DNA of 21,441 nucleotides from a virus: IMG/VR virus record IMGVR_UViG_3300045996_003142, positions 1-21,441 of that record; one strand, written 5' to 3'. Positions 1 to 6,878 of the stretch are shown in pieces (position 1 is the stretch's first letter; each line of letters opens with the position of its first letter). Under the pieces are notes generated by a model. The model ran no database searches, was not told where the DNA came from, and worked only from the letters and a program-made list of their open reading frames with translations. The position numbers and the translations under genes were made by a program.

Positions 1-684
1 ATCGCTATACGCCACGGCAAAGCGAAAATTCCGGAAATCATCACTCTCAGAAACGCCGACACTTTCTAAACCACGCACCGTGCATTGCCATCCGCTGTTA
101 GGCTCGTGTGGCGCGGAATTGGTACGGCGGTATGCTTGCCACAAACCCCCACGATAAAACACCATCTCTTGCGGCAGATAATCGCGACCGGACTCGTACT
201 CCGCCGCCGAGGTTATGCGACCATCGCGGCCCGGCTCACCGCGTTCCCCCTTCGGCAACTGTATACGTGCAAGCTCTTCGCGAATTTTTTCACCCAAGCT
301 TACCGAAAAACCGGCCATGCGTTCACGAAGCAAAGCTTCGCGTTGGCGTTCACCTTCCTGCAAATTGGCTAAGCTATCACGCAGAACAGCATCCCTTTGC
401 CGCTCTCCTTCCTGCAAGCTAGCTGAATTCACACGCTGTGACTCTTGAAGCGACAACCGCGAATCGCGAATTGATAACTCAATATCTCTGCGAAGCTCCG
501 CAAACTGCTTCTCAATCAGCGCCACCACTTCATGTGTGATGCGCTCCATGTTCTCGCGGAGTGCCGACTCACTTGATTCCAACTTTCCAAGAGCGGAGTC
601 CACCTCAGCACGTAAGCCAGCAACAGCCGCAGAAGCCGCAGCGGTGATGACACGCGCCAAGCTTTGCTCAGAGAGTCCCACCAC
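1..684 (-). CDS. Fibre-like structural protein: coiled coil, collagen-like linker, possible carbohydrate-binding module (5' part, truncated by window)
   Basis: The frame stays open from a GTG at 684 to the window edge (228 codons), so the C-terminus is missing. The start overlaps the end of the portal gene by 17 nt, and a strong AGGGGGG lies 6 nt upstream of GTG-GTG. Residues about 1-140 are helical and charged and contain a repeat of about 17 residues (LQEGERQRDAVLRDS, then LQEGERQREALLRER), typical of a trimeric coiled coil. A short collagen-like stretch (PKGERGEPGRDG) follows. Then comes an aromatic module (FYRGGLWQAYRRTN, later PNSGWQC) resembling small chitin/carbohydrate-binding domains of phage fibres. 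I infer a virion surface or head fibre expressed with the head genes. The coding call is firm; the function is moderate. Confidence 0.72.
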   Translation of the reverse strand, partial: MVGLSEQSLARVITAAASAAVAGLRAEVDSALGKLESSESALRENMERITHEVVALIEKQFAELRRDIELSIRDSRLSLQESQRVNSASLQEGERQRDAVLRDSLANLQEGERQREALLRERMAGFSVSLGEKIREELARIQLPKGERGEPGRDGRITSAAEYESGRDYLPQEMVFYRGGLWQAYRRTNSAPHEPNSGWQCTVRGLESVGVSESDDFRNFRFAVAYSD

Positions 685-2158
685 CTGTTGCCCCCCTGAG
701 TGTCAATTCTGACTGTACCGCAGAGACCAAGCGCTCTATCATGGCTTGCTCTGCGATTGCCGCTTCAACTTCGCCGTTTGCGTCTTCTCCGTCTTCGTTC
801 TCTGTCTCATCAGTGTCTTGTGAGTCGTCTTCATCATTTTGCGGCGGAGAAACTTGCGGATTCGGTGGAGTTGCCCCCGCAACCCCTCGCCCTTCCGCAG
901 CGATGCGAAGCGGAATCATCTGTTGCTGAACATACACTTCATTGCCACCGGGAACCGGGCCGAGACCTTCCTTGCCGCGCGCTTCATCCGGTTTCATAAT
1001 CCCACCTTGAACAGCCGTCTTTAGCGTGTTCATGCGCACATCGGACTCGGCTCTAAACAATTCATCCAAATCAAATCTAACTTCAAAATCCTCACCTAGA
1101 TCATGGAAGACGTTCATTCGATCTTCAATGGAACGACAATAATAAGAGAGAGAACCAGCATAGTAATTCCTCATAAGAACTTCGCTATTTCTGTAGCTGG
1201 CTTTCGTCATGTCTCCAAGCATAAAAATTGGTACTCTATAAACACGCGCTACATCCTCAACAGTGAAGCGCAACTGTTCGATAAGCTGCGAATCCGCAGC
1301 CGTCATGGTCATTGGCTTCCATTCCAAGCCATCTTCAAGAACCGCGACCTTGCCCGCATTACCGGGATTGTCGCCGTATACCTGTTGCCACTGCGTGCGC
1401 AGACGGTCCGCAACATCACCGTCAAGCATGCGCGGGCTTTGCAACACACCACTAGGCCGCGCCATGCGACGAAAAAACGCTGAACTTTGCCGCAAAATGC
1501 TAAGGCCAGTGCTCGCGCTGTAAGCCGCAGCCTGCAATGGACTGATGCCGATTAACGGATGCTGGTAAGTCTGATGCCGAAAATGCATAACAAAGCGAGC
1601 CGGAATCAAAGATGTTTCCGGAATTTCGGGAATCGTCAACGGATCGGGTGAAATATTATAATAAACTTCACCTTCCGGCGTCACCCATGGAGAGACATGA
1701 CTCGGATGTATGACTCGCATCTCGTCCGGCAAATTACCGCCATTCCGAGTTACGTACACATAGGCATTGCCGTTAATCAATAGTGACGCCATTAACTGTT
1801 GCAAAAATTCCGTCGCTGTCTGATATGTATTCGGCTTGTACAACGTGTAAGACACAAACCCGGCGCGGCCACGGTCCTTAATACTGACCGAAGACCGAGC
1901 GCCATTCGGTTCCTTACGCCATACCCGCAGCGGAAGCTTTGAAACATCCTGCGAGAGCACAGACATACACGCATACACCGCAGAAAACGCAGTAAGTTCA
2001 GCATACCCCGACCTACCGCCTAGATCGCGCTGCCACGTGCCCGGCGCTCCATCGTCACCCGGCCATAAAAGACGCGCAGACACAGAACCACGGGCAACGG
2101 AATTTCCGTAGCCCGTGAATCTCCCAACCGCCCCGCCAAGGCGTTGGAACAATCCCAT
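668..2158 (-). CDS. Portal protein, HK97 family
   Basis: 496 aa, a normal length for HK97-type portals (Phage_portal, PF04860). The portal is the dodecameric ring at the head vertex through which the terminase packages DNA. Family features include GNAYVYVTRNGG followed by MRVIHPSHVSPW, the ISPLQAAAYSAS helix, the VEDVARVYRVPIFMLGD segment near residue 310, and the MKPDEARGKEGLGPVPGGNEVYVQ segment near 400. The last 65 residues are very acidic (DEDDSQDTDETENEDGED). The ATG lies 1 nt after the stop of the upstream 94-aa gene (TAG-A-ATG), so translation is probably coupled. The gene lies downstream of the capsid gene, whereas portal normally precedes protease and capsid in this family. Confidence 0.96.
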   Translation of the reverse strand: MGLFQRLGGAVGRFTGYGNSVARGSVSARLLWPGDDGAPGTWQRDLGGRSGYAELTAFSAVYACMSVLSQDVSKLPLRVWRKEPNGARSSVSIKDRGRAGFVSYTLYKPNTYQTATEFLQQLMASLLINGNAYVYVTRNGGNLPDEMRVIHPSHVSPWVTPEGEVYYNISPDPLTIPEIPETSLIPARFVMHFRHQTYQHPLIGISPLQAAAYSASTGLSILRQSSAFFRRMARPSGVLQSPRMLDGDVADRLRTQWQQVYGDNPGNAGKVAVLEDGLEWKPMTMTAADSQLIEQLRFTVEDVARVYRVPIFMLGDMTKASYRNSEVLMRNYYAGSLSYYCRSIEDRMNVFHDLGEDFEVRFDLDELFRAESDVRMNTLKTAVQGGIMKPDEARGKEGLGPVPGGNEVYVQQQMIPLRIAAEGRGVAGATPPNPQVSPPQNDEDDSQDTDETENEDGEDANGEVEAAIAEQAMIERLVSAVQSELTLRGATGGGTL

Positions 2159-2159
2159 T

Positions 2160-2444
2160 CTATTTCCGCCGATTGATCACACGCGTTTCGGGGGCCGCTT
2201 TCATCTGCCGATCAGCATAGACACCCGGTTCGCTATCTTCCTTGGATGGTTCTTGGTTTTGGGAGTCCTCGCCTTCCTCCGCCTTCTGCTGCTTCCTCGC
2301 TCGCATCTGACGCGCCTTCACCTGCATCTTCTCGCCGTGCATCGCGTCCACTCGACTCAAATCCATCTCCCCGCCGTTCTCCGGCGTCAAATCCTTCTCC
2401 GGATGCTTCACCTTGAATTCGCGCGTTCCCGGAATCTCTGACAT
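2160..2444 (-). CDS. Small charged hypothetical protein upstream of portal
   Basis: 94 aa, rich in Lys, Glu and Gln, with long helical stretches (KMQVKARQMRARKQQKAEEGED), no membrane segment and no recognised domain. It starts at an ATG with GGAG 10 nt upstream and ends 1 nt before the portal start, as expected for a coupled late operon. It overlaps the end of the preceding gene by 212 bp in another frame. Codon third positions in the overlap are G/C-rich in this frame and less so in the other, which favours this frame as coding. It could also be the C-terminal part of a frameshift product of the preceding gene. Confidence 0.62.
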   Translation of the reverse strand: MSEIPGTREFKVKHPEKDLTPENGGEMDLSRVDAMHGEKMQVKARQMRARKQQKAEEGEDSQNQEPSKEDSEPGVYADRQMKAAPETRVINRRK

Positions 2445-2682
2445 TGCCGCCTGTCTCCATAGGGTTAGGGGTTGGAACCTCGACCACCTGTGGACCGGGT
2501 TTAATGTTCTGCGATTGCCAATTCATGTAAGCGGATTCGCTGACCGGAAAGAGATAGCCAATATTCACTTCCTGTGTAACACGTCCCGCATCCACTTGGA
2601 TTACCTCACCGGGATTCAGCCAACGCCGATTCCCGGATTCTTCCTTGTAAATATGCGGTACGTCACACCGAAAATAAGCCAT
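2233..2682 (-). CDS. Hypothetical protein between capsid and portal
   Basis: 149 aa, starting 27 nt after the capsid stop with a good AAGGGG about 7 nt before the ATG. Residues 1-75 look like a genuine folded domain (MAYFRCDVPHIYKEES, WLNPGEVIQVDAGRV). Residues 80-149 are low-complexity Gly/Glu/Arg/Ser, as expected when the true coding frame has changed. No family recognised; the position suggests a minor head or connector-region protein. The last 212 bp overlap the 94-aa gene. Either the genes truly overlap, or a frameshift near 2440 joins the first domain to the lysine-rich tail in a protein of about 174 aa. Confidence 0.7.
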   Translation of the reverse strand: MAYFRCDVPHIYKEESGNRRWLNPGEVIQVDAGRVTQEVNIGYLFPVSESAYMNWQSQNIKPGPQVVEVPTPNPMETGGNVRDSGNARIQGEASGEGFDAGERRGDGFESSGRDARREDAGEGASDASEEAAEGGGRRGLPKPRTIQGR

Positions 2683-2709
2683 TGGCTACCCCTTACCGAG
2701 TTCTAAAAC

Positions 2710-4128
2710 TTACGCATACTTCCACGTGACGTATGCAACGCTTGCATCGCGACGACGCTTCCACGTATGCGAAGCGCGAATACGGAAGAACGTCATGTCT
2801 TGCTGAAATGCGCTGATCAGCGGAGTCGGGGGCGTGGCGGGAGCGGAATCAGCCTGAATTGCAGCCTGATCCGACACGTCCACAACCGGAGTCTGATCCT
2901 CCGCATAAATAATATCCGACGCATCAACAAGAGCAAGGAACGTCGTGCTCGCCGCACCAAATGCTGTCGGCACGTTATTCGTCGCAAGCACCGGATACCC
3001 AAACAGCGTACCCGCATCTAGTTCCGTGCGATACATGAAGCGATCATTGTTATCGCGCAGGAATCGCAGATATTCACGCACGAGATTATGCGTGATCCAA
3101 ACCGGCGTGCGCATTGGAACATTAGAAGTGCGCATTGCATTGACCAGAACCGCCGCTGCATTCGCCGTTGCCGCGACCGGATCAAAGCCCACTGCGGCAA
3201 GATCAACCGCACCGGCTGCCGTCGCGGTAACACCATTCAAAATACCGGCCGGAGCCGCAGAAGCCGCAGCCGCCGAAAGAAACGACACGTCAAGCAGTTC
3301 CGCCACCGCGTTAACCATGTCCGTCCGAATCATCGCCTCAATGGACGGATTCGAACGACGAAGCAGTTCATTAGTGACGGGAACAATCGTCGCCATCTTC
3401 GAAGGAGTCAAAGAAAGCTGACCGAAGGAAAGACGGCTAACGCGAATGCTGTTGCCCTCACCAACATACCCGGCAACAGAACCACCAGCCTGCGACGGCA
3501 CAGTGATCGCACCATCACCACCGAAATCGAGCCGCAGCATGCCCGGCAGACGACCAACAATCGTTTCCGGACGAAGCAGTTCAATAAACTCGGCGGTAAG
3601 ATTGCGTGTCGTGATTAGATAGCTACCACCACCCGCCGCAAGATTCTCATCCGTAGACATGGGATCAACAGCGGCGCGCTGCTGAATCCCCGGAAGATCG
3701 GACATAAGCATGCCCTTTAGGGCATTCGAAATGTCGGGATCATCCGGCCAGCGATTTTGCGCATAGTCAATCGGGCTAACACCAATACGCTTCGCCTCTG
3801 CCATCGCAATCCCGAGGCGTGCGAATCCAACCCCCTTTTCGCGAAGGGGCTTTGCTTGTGCCGGAACCGTGCCGGGATTCGGCGCACCACCATTCGGTGC
3901 AGCGACCACCGGCCGCGCCGTTGCAGCCTTCCGACGCTCCAAAGTTTCGAGGTTCTTTAGCTGCGCATCTGCCTTCTGTACACCCGACTCAGCGGCATCA
4001 AATTCCGACTGTTCGGACTCAGTAAGCTCCCGAGTCTCTTCCGCCGCCTTGGCTAGAAGAGTCTCCATCGTAGAAATAAAGCCGCTCCGTCGCTCTTGCG
4101 CGGCGGCAATCTGTTGAGCAATGTTCAT
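2710..4128 (-). CDS. Major capsid protein, HK97 fold with N-terminal delta (scaffold) domain
   Basis: 472 aa, matching the Phage_capsid family (PF05065). Residues about 1-70 are a charged coiled coil, the internal scaffolding delta domain that the prohead protease normally removes. A Pro/Gly/Ala-rich linker (about 72-95) follows, then the HK97 fold. Typical segments are the AAGGGSYLITTRNLTAEFIELLRP N-arm, the AITVPSQAGGSVAGYVGEG E-loop region, ATIVPVTNELLRRS of the spine helix, and the AAPAGILNG and APVWITHN-type P/A-domain elements (here RTPVWITHN). The gene lies 12 nt downstream of the protease gene, as in many head operons. AGGG precedes the ATG by 9 nt. Confidence 0.97.
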   Translation of the reverse strand: MNIAQQIAAAQERRSGFISTMETLLAKAAEETRELTESEQSEFDAAESGVQKADAQLKNLETLERRKAATARPVVAAPNGGAPNPGTVPAQAKPLREKGVGFARLGIAMAEAKRIGVSPIDYAQNRWPDDPDISNALKGMLMSDLPGIQQRAAVDPMSTDENLAAGGGSYLITTRNLTAEFIELLRPETIVGRLPGMLRLDFGGDGAITVPSQAGGSVAGYVGEGNSIRVSRLSFGQLSLTPSKMATIVPVTNELLRRSNPSIEAMIRTDMVNAVAELLDVSFLSAAAASAAPAGILNGVTATAAGAVDLAAVGFDPVAATANAAAVLVNAMRTSNVPMRTPVWITHNLVREYLRFLRDNNDRFMYRTELDAGTLFGYPVLATNNVPTAFGAASTTFLALVDASDIIYAEDQTPVVDVSDQAAIQADSAPATPPTPLISAFQQDMTFFRIRASHTWKRRRDASVAYVTWKYA

Positions 4129-4140
4129 CGTCTGATGCCC

Positions 4141-5094
4141 TTAAAGCGTGATTGAACGATTGCCCGAGACACCGAGCCGCGCGAGTCGAAGCCTATTCCG
4201 CAAAAGAGAGTGCGAGGCGCGGACACGCGCAATGCTCTCTTCCGTTGGAATAAAAAGCTTCGATGTAGAATTTGAATCCAATCCAACCTTGCGCGCCACC
4301 GTCAAAGCCGCAGGATTGGCAGGGACAGGAACAACACTGAGTTCCAAAAGCTGTTGCTTGGTGAACTCGTAACCGAGCCATTCACCATCAGCACCCTTGC
4401 GCATGTCCCATTCAACCGGCATGAAACCGACTGACACCGCGCGCAAGAAACCTAGCTGAACCATTTTCCAAATTTTATCTGCGAAATCATGTAAACCTTC
4501 GGGCATGAATTTCGCACGCGCCAAAAGTCGATTCTTTTCGACTCGAATATCCGTCACCGTTCCAATTGGTGGTTCGCTGGAATTATGCGCCCAAAGAAGA
4601 ACAGGATTCTTTTTGAAATCGCGCAACTGCCAACCATCGGCGCGGATAATATCGCCCATACGGTCAACAGTCTCGTCACTTGCGATGAAGGAGACGATTC
4701 GATTCTCTTCGTCTTCAATGCCAAGTGCTGCCGCCTTATGCTGAGTCTGCGGCTTGCCATCCTTCATAATAGAACGTGCCAGATGCGGAGGCTTGCCGAC
4801 CTGTTCCCCCTCCGGGGCTGCCTCTTCAACCGGCATTTCGCAAACTACGCCCTGAACGCCGACCGGGAAATTTTCGGTAATCGTCCGAAAGGAATTTGTT
4901 TCACACTCGTCTGGATCGAGTTGCCGCGCCCAAAGCCGCGCGCCCTCTTCCTCACCGGCTTCCGGAACATCGTCCTTAAAATCATGCGCGCGGCACCAAG
5001 CCGCCGCATCGTCACGCGTCCAACCCTGCCCGTTATTCACGTCATCAGGGGATTCACTGCGGCTAAATGATACAGCCTGCATCCGCATGGACAC
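4141..5094 (-). CDS. Prohead maturation protease (U35/HK97 gp4 type) with N-terminal extension
   Basis: 317 aa. Residues about 130-270 match the HK97 prohead protease family (PF04586), a herpesvirus-assemblin-like serine protease. His170 lies in LLWAHN, the nucleophile Ser221 in RAVSVGF and Glu251 in LLELSVVPVPANP. It should cleave the capsid delta domain during head maturation. Residues about 20-90 form a separate module (GWTRDDAAAWCRAHDF, then RQLDPDEC, then FRTITENFPVGVQGV) seen in other phage head proteins; its role is not known to me. The GTG at 5094 is preferred because GGGGAG lies 8 nt upstream; in-frame ATGs follow at 5088 and 5082. It is the first gene of the minus-strand head operon. 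Confidence 0.95.
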   Translation of the reverse strand: MSMRMQAVSFSRSESPDDVNNGQGWTRDDAAAWCRAHDFKDDVPEAGEEEGARLWARQLDPDECETNSFRTITENFPVGVQGVVCEMPVEEAAPEGEQVGKPPHLARSIMKDGKPQTQHKAAALGIEDEENRIVSFIASDETVDRMGDIIRADGWQLRDFKKNPVLLWAHNSSEPPIGTVTDIRVEKNRLLARAKFMPEGLHDFADKIWKMVQLGFLRAVSVGFMPVEWDMRKGADGEWLGYEFTKQQLLELSVVPVPANPAALTVARKVGLDSNSTSKLFIPTEESIARVRASHSLLRNRLRLARLGVSGNRSITL

Positions 5095-5203
5095 GGTAAC
5101 GGCTCCCCCGCGCTACGAAACTTTGCCTTGTATGCGGTAATGCTCGCCAAAAGCAAGCGGTTCCATAGCGGAAAAGTTTGGGCTGATCGCTCCAATCTTC
5201 GTC

Positions 5204-5224
5204 TGTAAGGTTCGCGACGTTACA
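5204..5224. promoter_or_regulatory. Operator-like 21-bp dyad without promoter
   Basis: TGTAAGG-TTCGCGA-CGTTACA has the half-sites and 7-bp spacing of the repeated dyad, with one changed base in the right half. No -10 follows at the usual place, so it may be an auxiliary binding site that also affects the leftward head operon. Confidence 0.55.
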
Positions 5225-5250
5225 GCCGGGACACCAGAGCGTCTTTTCAC

Positions 5251-5271
5251 CGCAAGGCTAAACACCTCACA
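5251..5271. promoter_or_regulatory. Degenerate operator copy
   Basis: CGCAAGG-CTAAACA-CCTCACA, followed after one C by TTCGTT. It keeps the spacing of the full cassettes, but both the -35 (CCGCAA) and the -10 (TTCGTT) are poor. It is probably a weakened operator/promoter copy 47 bp from the upstream dyad and 63 bp from the next. Confidence 0.4.
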
Positions 5272-5312
5272 CTTCGTTTATCGAAAAAGGCTGCTGTAGC
5301 GACGTTTTCTTG

Positions 5313-5383
5313 TTGTAAGGCTGCCGACCTTACGCTATGTTCCATGCATCGGCAGGCAAGATAGCCTCCCGGCAGATAGGAGA
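5313..5383 (+). promoter_or_regulatory. Promoter-operator-leader cassette 1
   Basis: The -35 TTGTAA (5313-5318) and -10 TATGTT (5336-5341) are 17 bp apart. The spacer is filled by the dyad TGTAAGG-CTGCCGA-CCTTACG (5314-5334). The leader starts near 5348, forms a short hairpin (AGGC 5354-5357 with GCCT 5364-5367), then has CAGATAGGAG with SD 5378-5383. It drives the genes at 5391, 5647 and 5904. Confidence 0.8.
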
Positions 5384-5390
5384 CACAAAA

Positions 5391-5645
5391 ATGTCTAGCG
5401 AAGGCAAGATCACCACCCGCGATGACGGATTCATTGACATTCGCCACGACAACCATTCCTTCGTGATCTTTCCGGAGCGCAACGGCAAGCGGTTTATGAC
5501 CGCACACAATGACGAATGGGCAAGTGTACCGGTTGGCGATTTCGCGACGCTTGGGGATGCGATCAACCGTGCAATGCAGCCTTTCCGGTTTCCGGATCAT
5601 GCCAAGCTCCGCGCCGCGCTCGCGGATATCAAGGGGAGCCGCTGA
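5391..5645 (+). CDS. Small hypothetical protein, first gene of plus-strand block
   Basis: 84 aa. The ATG at 5391 is chosen because AGGAGA lies 7 nt upstream; an upstream in-frame ATG lies in the -10 of the promoter and cannot be on the mRNA. The N-terminal half looks beta-rich (DDGFIDIRHDNHSFVIFPERNGKRF) and the C-terminal half helical (LGDAINRAMQPF). No membrane segment or known motif. It heads a three-gene unit with the genes at 5647 and 5904, under cassette 1. Function unknown. Confidence 0.75.
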   Translation: MSSEGKITTRDDGFIDIRHDNHSFVIFPERNGKRFMTAHNDEWASVPVGDFATLGDAINRAMQPFRFPDHAKLRAALADIKGSR

Positions 5646-5646
5646 T

Positions 5647-5847
5647 ATGACGACACTCCCCGAGACATTCGCTTTCAACGCGGTAACAACCGCTACTGAC
5701 GCAACAAGGCTATTACGCACACTTGGCTTCCGCCTAATTGATGCAACACAGCCAAAAAGCACATATTGGACAAACGATGCCGGGCTAGAGGCTGGCACGG
5801 AAAAACTAGCAGACGGTCAAATTAGGCTAATTATCGGACCACGCTAA
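5647..5847 (+). CDS. Small hypothetical protein
   Basis: 66 aa, starting 1 nt after the stop of the 84-aa gene (TGA-T-ATG), with GGGGAG about 9 nt upstream, so translation is probably coupled. The protein has an alpha/beta look (ATDATRLLRTLGFRLIDATQ, then LADGQIRLIIGPR). No recognised domain. Promoter-less within the cassette 1 unit. Confidence 0.68.
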   Translation: MTTLPETFAFNAVTTATDATRLLRTLGFRLIDATQPKSTYWTNDAGLEAGTEKLADGQIRLIIGPR

Positions 5848-5860
5848 ATCCTGAAACCAA

Positions 5861-5893
5861 CCGGGCGGGGCAATCCCGCCCGGCAGATAGAGG
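5861..5893 (+). promoter_or_regulatory. Intra-operon leader hairpin plus CAGATAG/SD, no promoter
   Basis: A perfect 9-bp stem, CCGGGCGGG (5861-5869) with CCCGCCCGG (5875-5883) around a GCAAT loop, is followed directly by CAGATAGAGG. It is the same hairpin-CAGATAG-SD layout as in the promoter cassettes, but no -35/-10 or dyad precedes it. This shows that the leader module works, or is inherited, independently of the promoter. Confidence 0.75.
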
Positions 5894-5903
5894 CAACAAA
5901 AGA

Positions 5904-6125
5904 ATGTGTGACCTAAAAACCGTTCGAGTCTTTCGTACCCTCGCGGGAAAAGGCCGAGTCGGCTTACTCGGAACCGCTGTGCGCGCTTCCGATGGTTGGC
6001 GCTTCGTCCCAAATGTTTTCGGACACTCACGCAGCCGTCGCGCGTGGCATTCTTGGGAAGCCTGCCTGCCACGTTGGGTTGGCTATCCGAATGCGTGCGA
6101 AACCGAAGCAGTAACGCGCGAGTGA
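5904..6125 (+). CDS. Small basic hypothetical protein
   Basis: 73 aa, basic and Trp-rich (TVRVFRTLAGKGRVGLLGTAV, then GWRFVPNVFGHSRSRRAWHSW). It starts 10 nt after the AGAGG of the preceding hairpin module. The Gly/Arg-rich beta-strand pattern could fit a small barrel, but no family is recognised. Last gene of the cassette 1 unit. Confidence 0.7.
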   Translation: MCDLKTVRVFRTLAGKGRVGLLGTAVRASDGWRFVPNVFGHSRSRRAWHSWEACLPRWVGYPNACETEAVTRE

Positions 6126-6156
6126 AAATAAAAATCGGCAGCTTTGCATTTTTCCC

Positions 6157-6224
6157 TTGCAAGGCTGCCGACCTTGCACTAGGTTATGTGCATCGGGCAA
6201 CCCCGCCCGGCAGATAGATGGAGG
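6157..6224 (+). promoter_or_regulatory. Promoter-operator-leader cassette 2
   Basis: -35 TTGCAA (6157-6162), spacer 17, -10 TAGGTT (6180-6185). The dyad TGCAAGG-CTGCCGA-CCTTGCA (6158-6178) has perfect 7-bp arms. Upstream, 6135-6148 is a near-exact inverted copy of 6158-6171 (14 positions, one C-to-T change) around a T-rich 9-nt loop. Leader hairpin CGGGC (6194-6198) with GCCCG (6205-6209), then CAGATAG and GGAGG (6220-6224). Confidence 0.8.
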
Positions 6225-6229
6225 CACCG

Positions 6230-6742
6230 ATGACCGAATATCTCCGCCAGCCCCCGGCCCCCACCGCCGCGCAACTCGCGGAAATCGAGCGGCTGGAAGC
6301 CTCGTCCAAGCGCTCTTACGAAGCGGCGGAAGAGTCCTTTCAGCGCTGCGACACAGACGGCTTCCTGTCCCAATGGGCGCTGCAATCCTCTTCCAGCGTG
6401 GACAACGCCAACATCCGCATCTTGAAGAACGGCGGATATGTTGCCGTGCGCGTGCTGTGCGATGCCGAAGGCAACATCGTATCTGATCGCATCCGCACTT
6501 TCCCGCACCCCATGTTTGAGTGGCGTTCGGTTTCGAAGTGGGATTTGGGCCGCAATGCAGAGCGGCGTTGGGTTCCCATGGGTGACAAGAGCCGCGTGCA
6601 AAAGCAACTCGGCTTGCACGAAGAAAGCCGGTACGTGCGCGGTTATGCCAAGATCACGGCACCGGCCGGAGCGCGCGGGCTTTCCGGTTGCGCCTCCGCC
6701 TATGTCGGGCATTTCCGCAGCGACACAGACGAAGAGGTTTGA
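6230..6742 (+). CDS. Conserved-looking phage hypothetical protein
   Basis: 170 aa. The ATG at 6230 is preferred over an in-frame ATG at 6218, because GGAGG (6220-6224) sits 5 nt before 6230 and overlaps the earlier codon. Residues 15-45 are a helical pair (AQLAEIERLEASSKRSYEAAEESFQRC) followed by a TDGFLSQWALQ segment; the rest is mixed alpha/beta with a VAVRVLCDAEGNIVSDR hairpin. It resembles cytoplasmic hypothetical proteins of other phages, but I know of no function. Single-gene unit between cassette 2 and a terminator. Confidence 0.85.
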   Translation: MTEYLRQPPAPTAAQLAEIERLEASSKRSYEAAEESFQRCDTDGFLSQWALQSSSSVDNANIRILKNGGYVAVRVLCDAEGNIVSDRIRTFPHPMFEWRSVSKWDLGRNAERRWVPMGDKSRVQKQLGLHEESRYVRGYAKITAPAGARGLSGCASAYVGHFRSDTDEEV

Positions 6743-6749
6743 CACCGCC

Positions 6750-6780
6750 GGGCGGGGGAAACCCCGCCCTAAATTATTTT
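6750..6780 (+). terminator. Rho-independent terminator
   Basis: The 8-bp stem GGGCGGGG (6750-6757) with CCCCGCCC (6762-6769) is closed by a GAAA tetraloop and followed by TAAATTATTTT. It lies directly after the 170-aa gene and before cassette 3. Confidence 0.8.
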
Positions 6781-6801
6781 CGGCGGGACCGCATTTTTCC
6801 C

Positions 6802-6872
6802 TTGTAAGGTCTCGCGCCTTACACTATGTTCTGTGTATCGGGAGGCAAGAAAGCCCCCGGCAGATATAGGAG
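6802..6872 (+). promoter_or_regulatory. Promoter-operator-leader cassette 3
   Basis: -35 TTGTAA (6802-6807), 17-bp spacer, -10 TATGTT (6825-6830). Perfect dyad TGTAAGG-TCTCGCG-CCTTACA (6803-6823). Leader hairpin CGGG-A-GGC (6839-6846) with GCC-CCCG (6853-6859), one bulged A, then CAGATATAGGAG (SD 6868-6872). Confidence 0.85.
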
Positions 6873-6878
6873 CCGAAA

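Larger units (their letters stand above)
5095..5312. other. Divergent intergenic control region
   Basis: No gene is seen here. It separates the leftward head operon (start 5094) from the rightward small-gene block. It carries two operator copies without a clear promoter (5204-5224 and 5251-5271), just upstream of the first full promoter cassette at 5313. I could not identify a convincing sigma-70 promoter pointing left; the head operon may use a phage-specific late factor or a promoter I cannot recognise. Confidence 0.6.

Noticed and set aside
85-448. Three plus-strand frames near the window start
   Set aside because: All are antisense to the open minus-strand fibre-like gene and lack ribosome binding sites.
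5095-5312. Leftward sigma-70 promoter for the head operon
   Set aside because: I looked for a -35/-10 pair on the minus strand. Candidates such as TTGCTT-N18-TACAAG are too weak to call.
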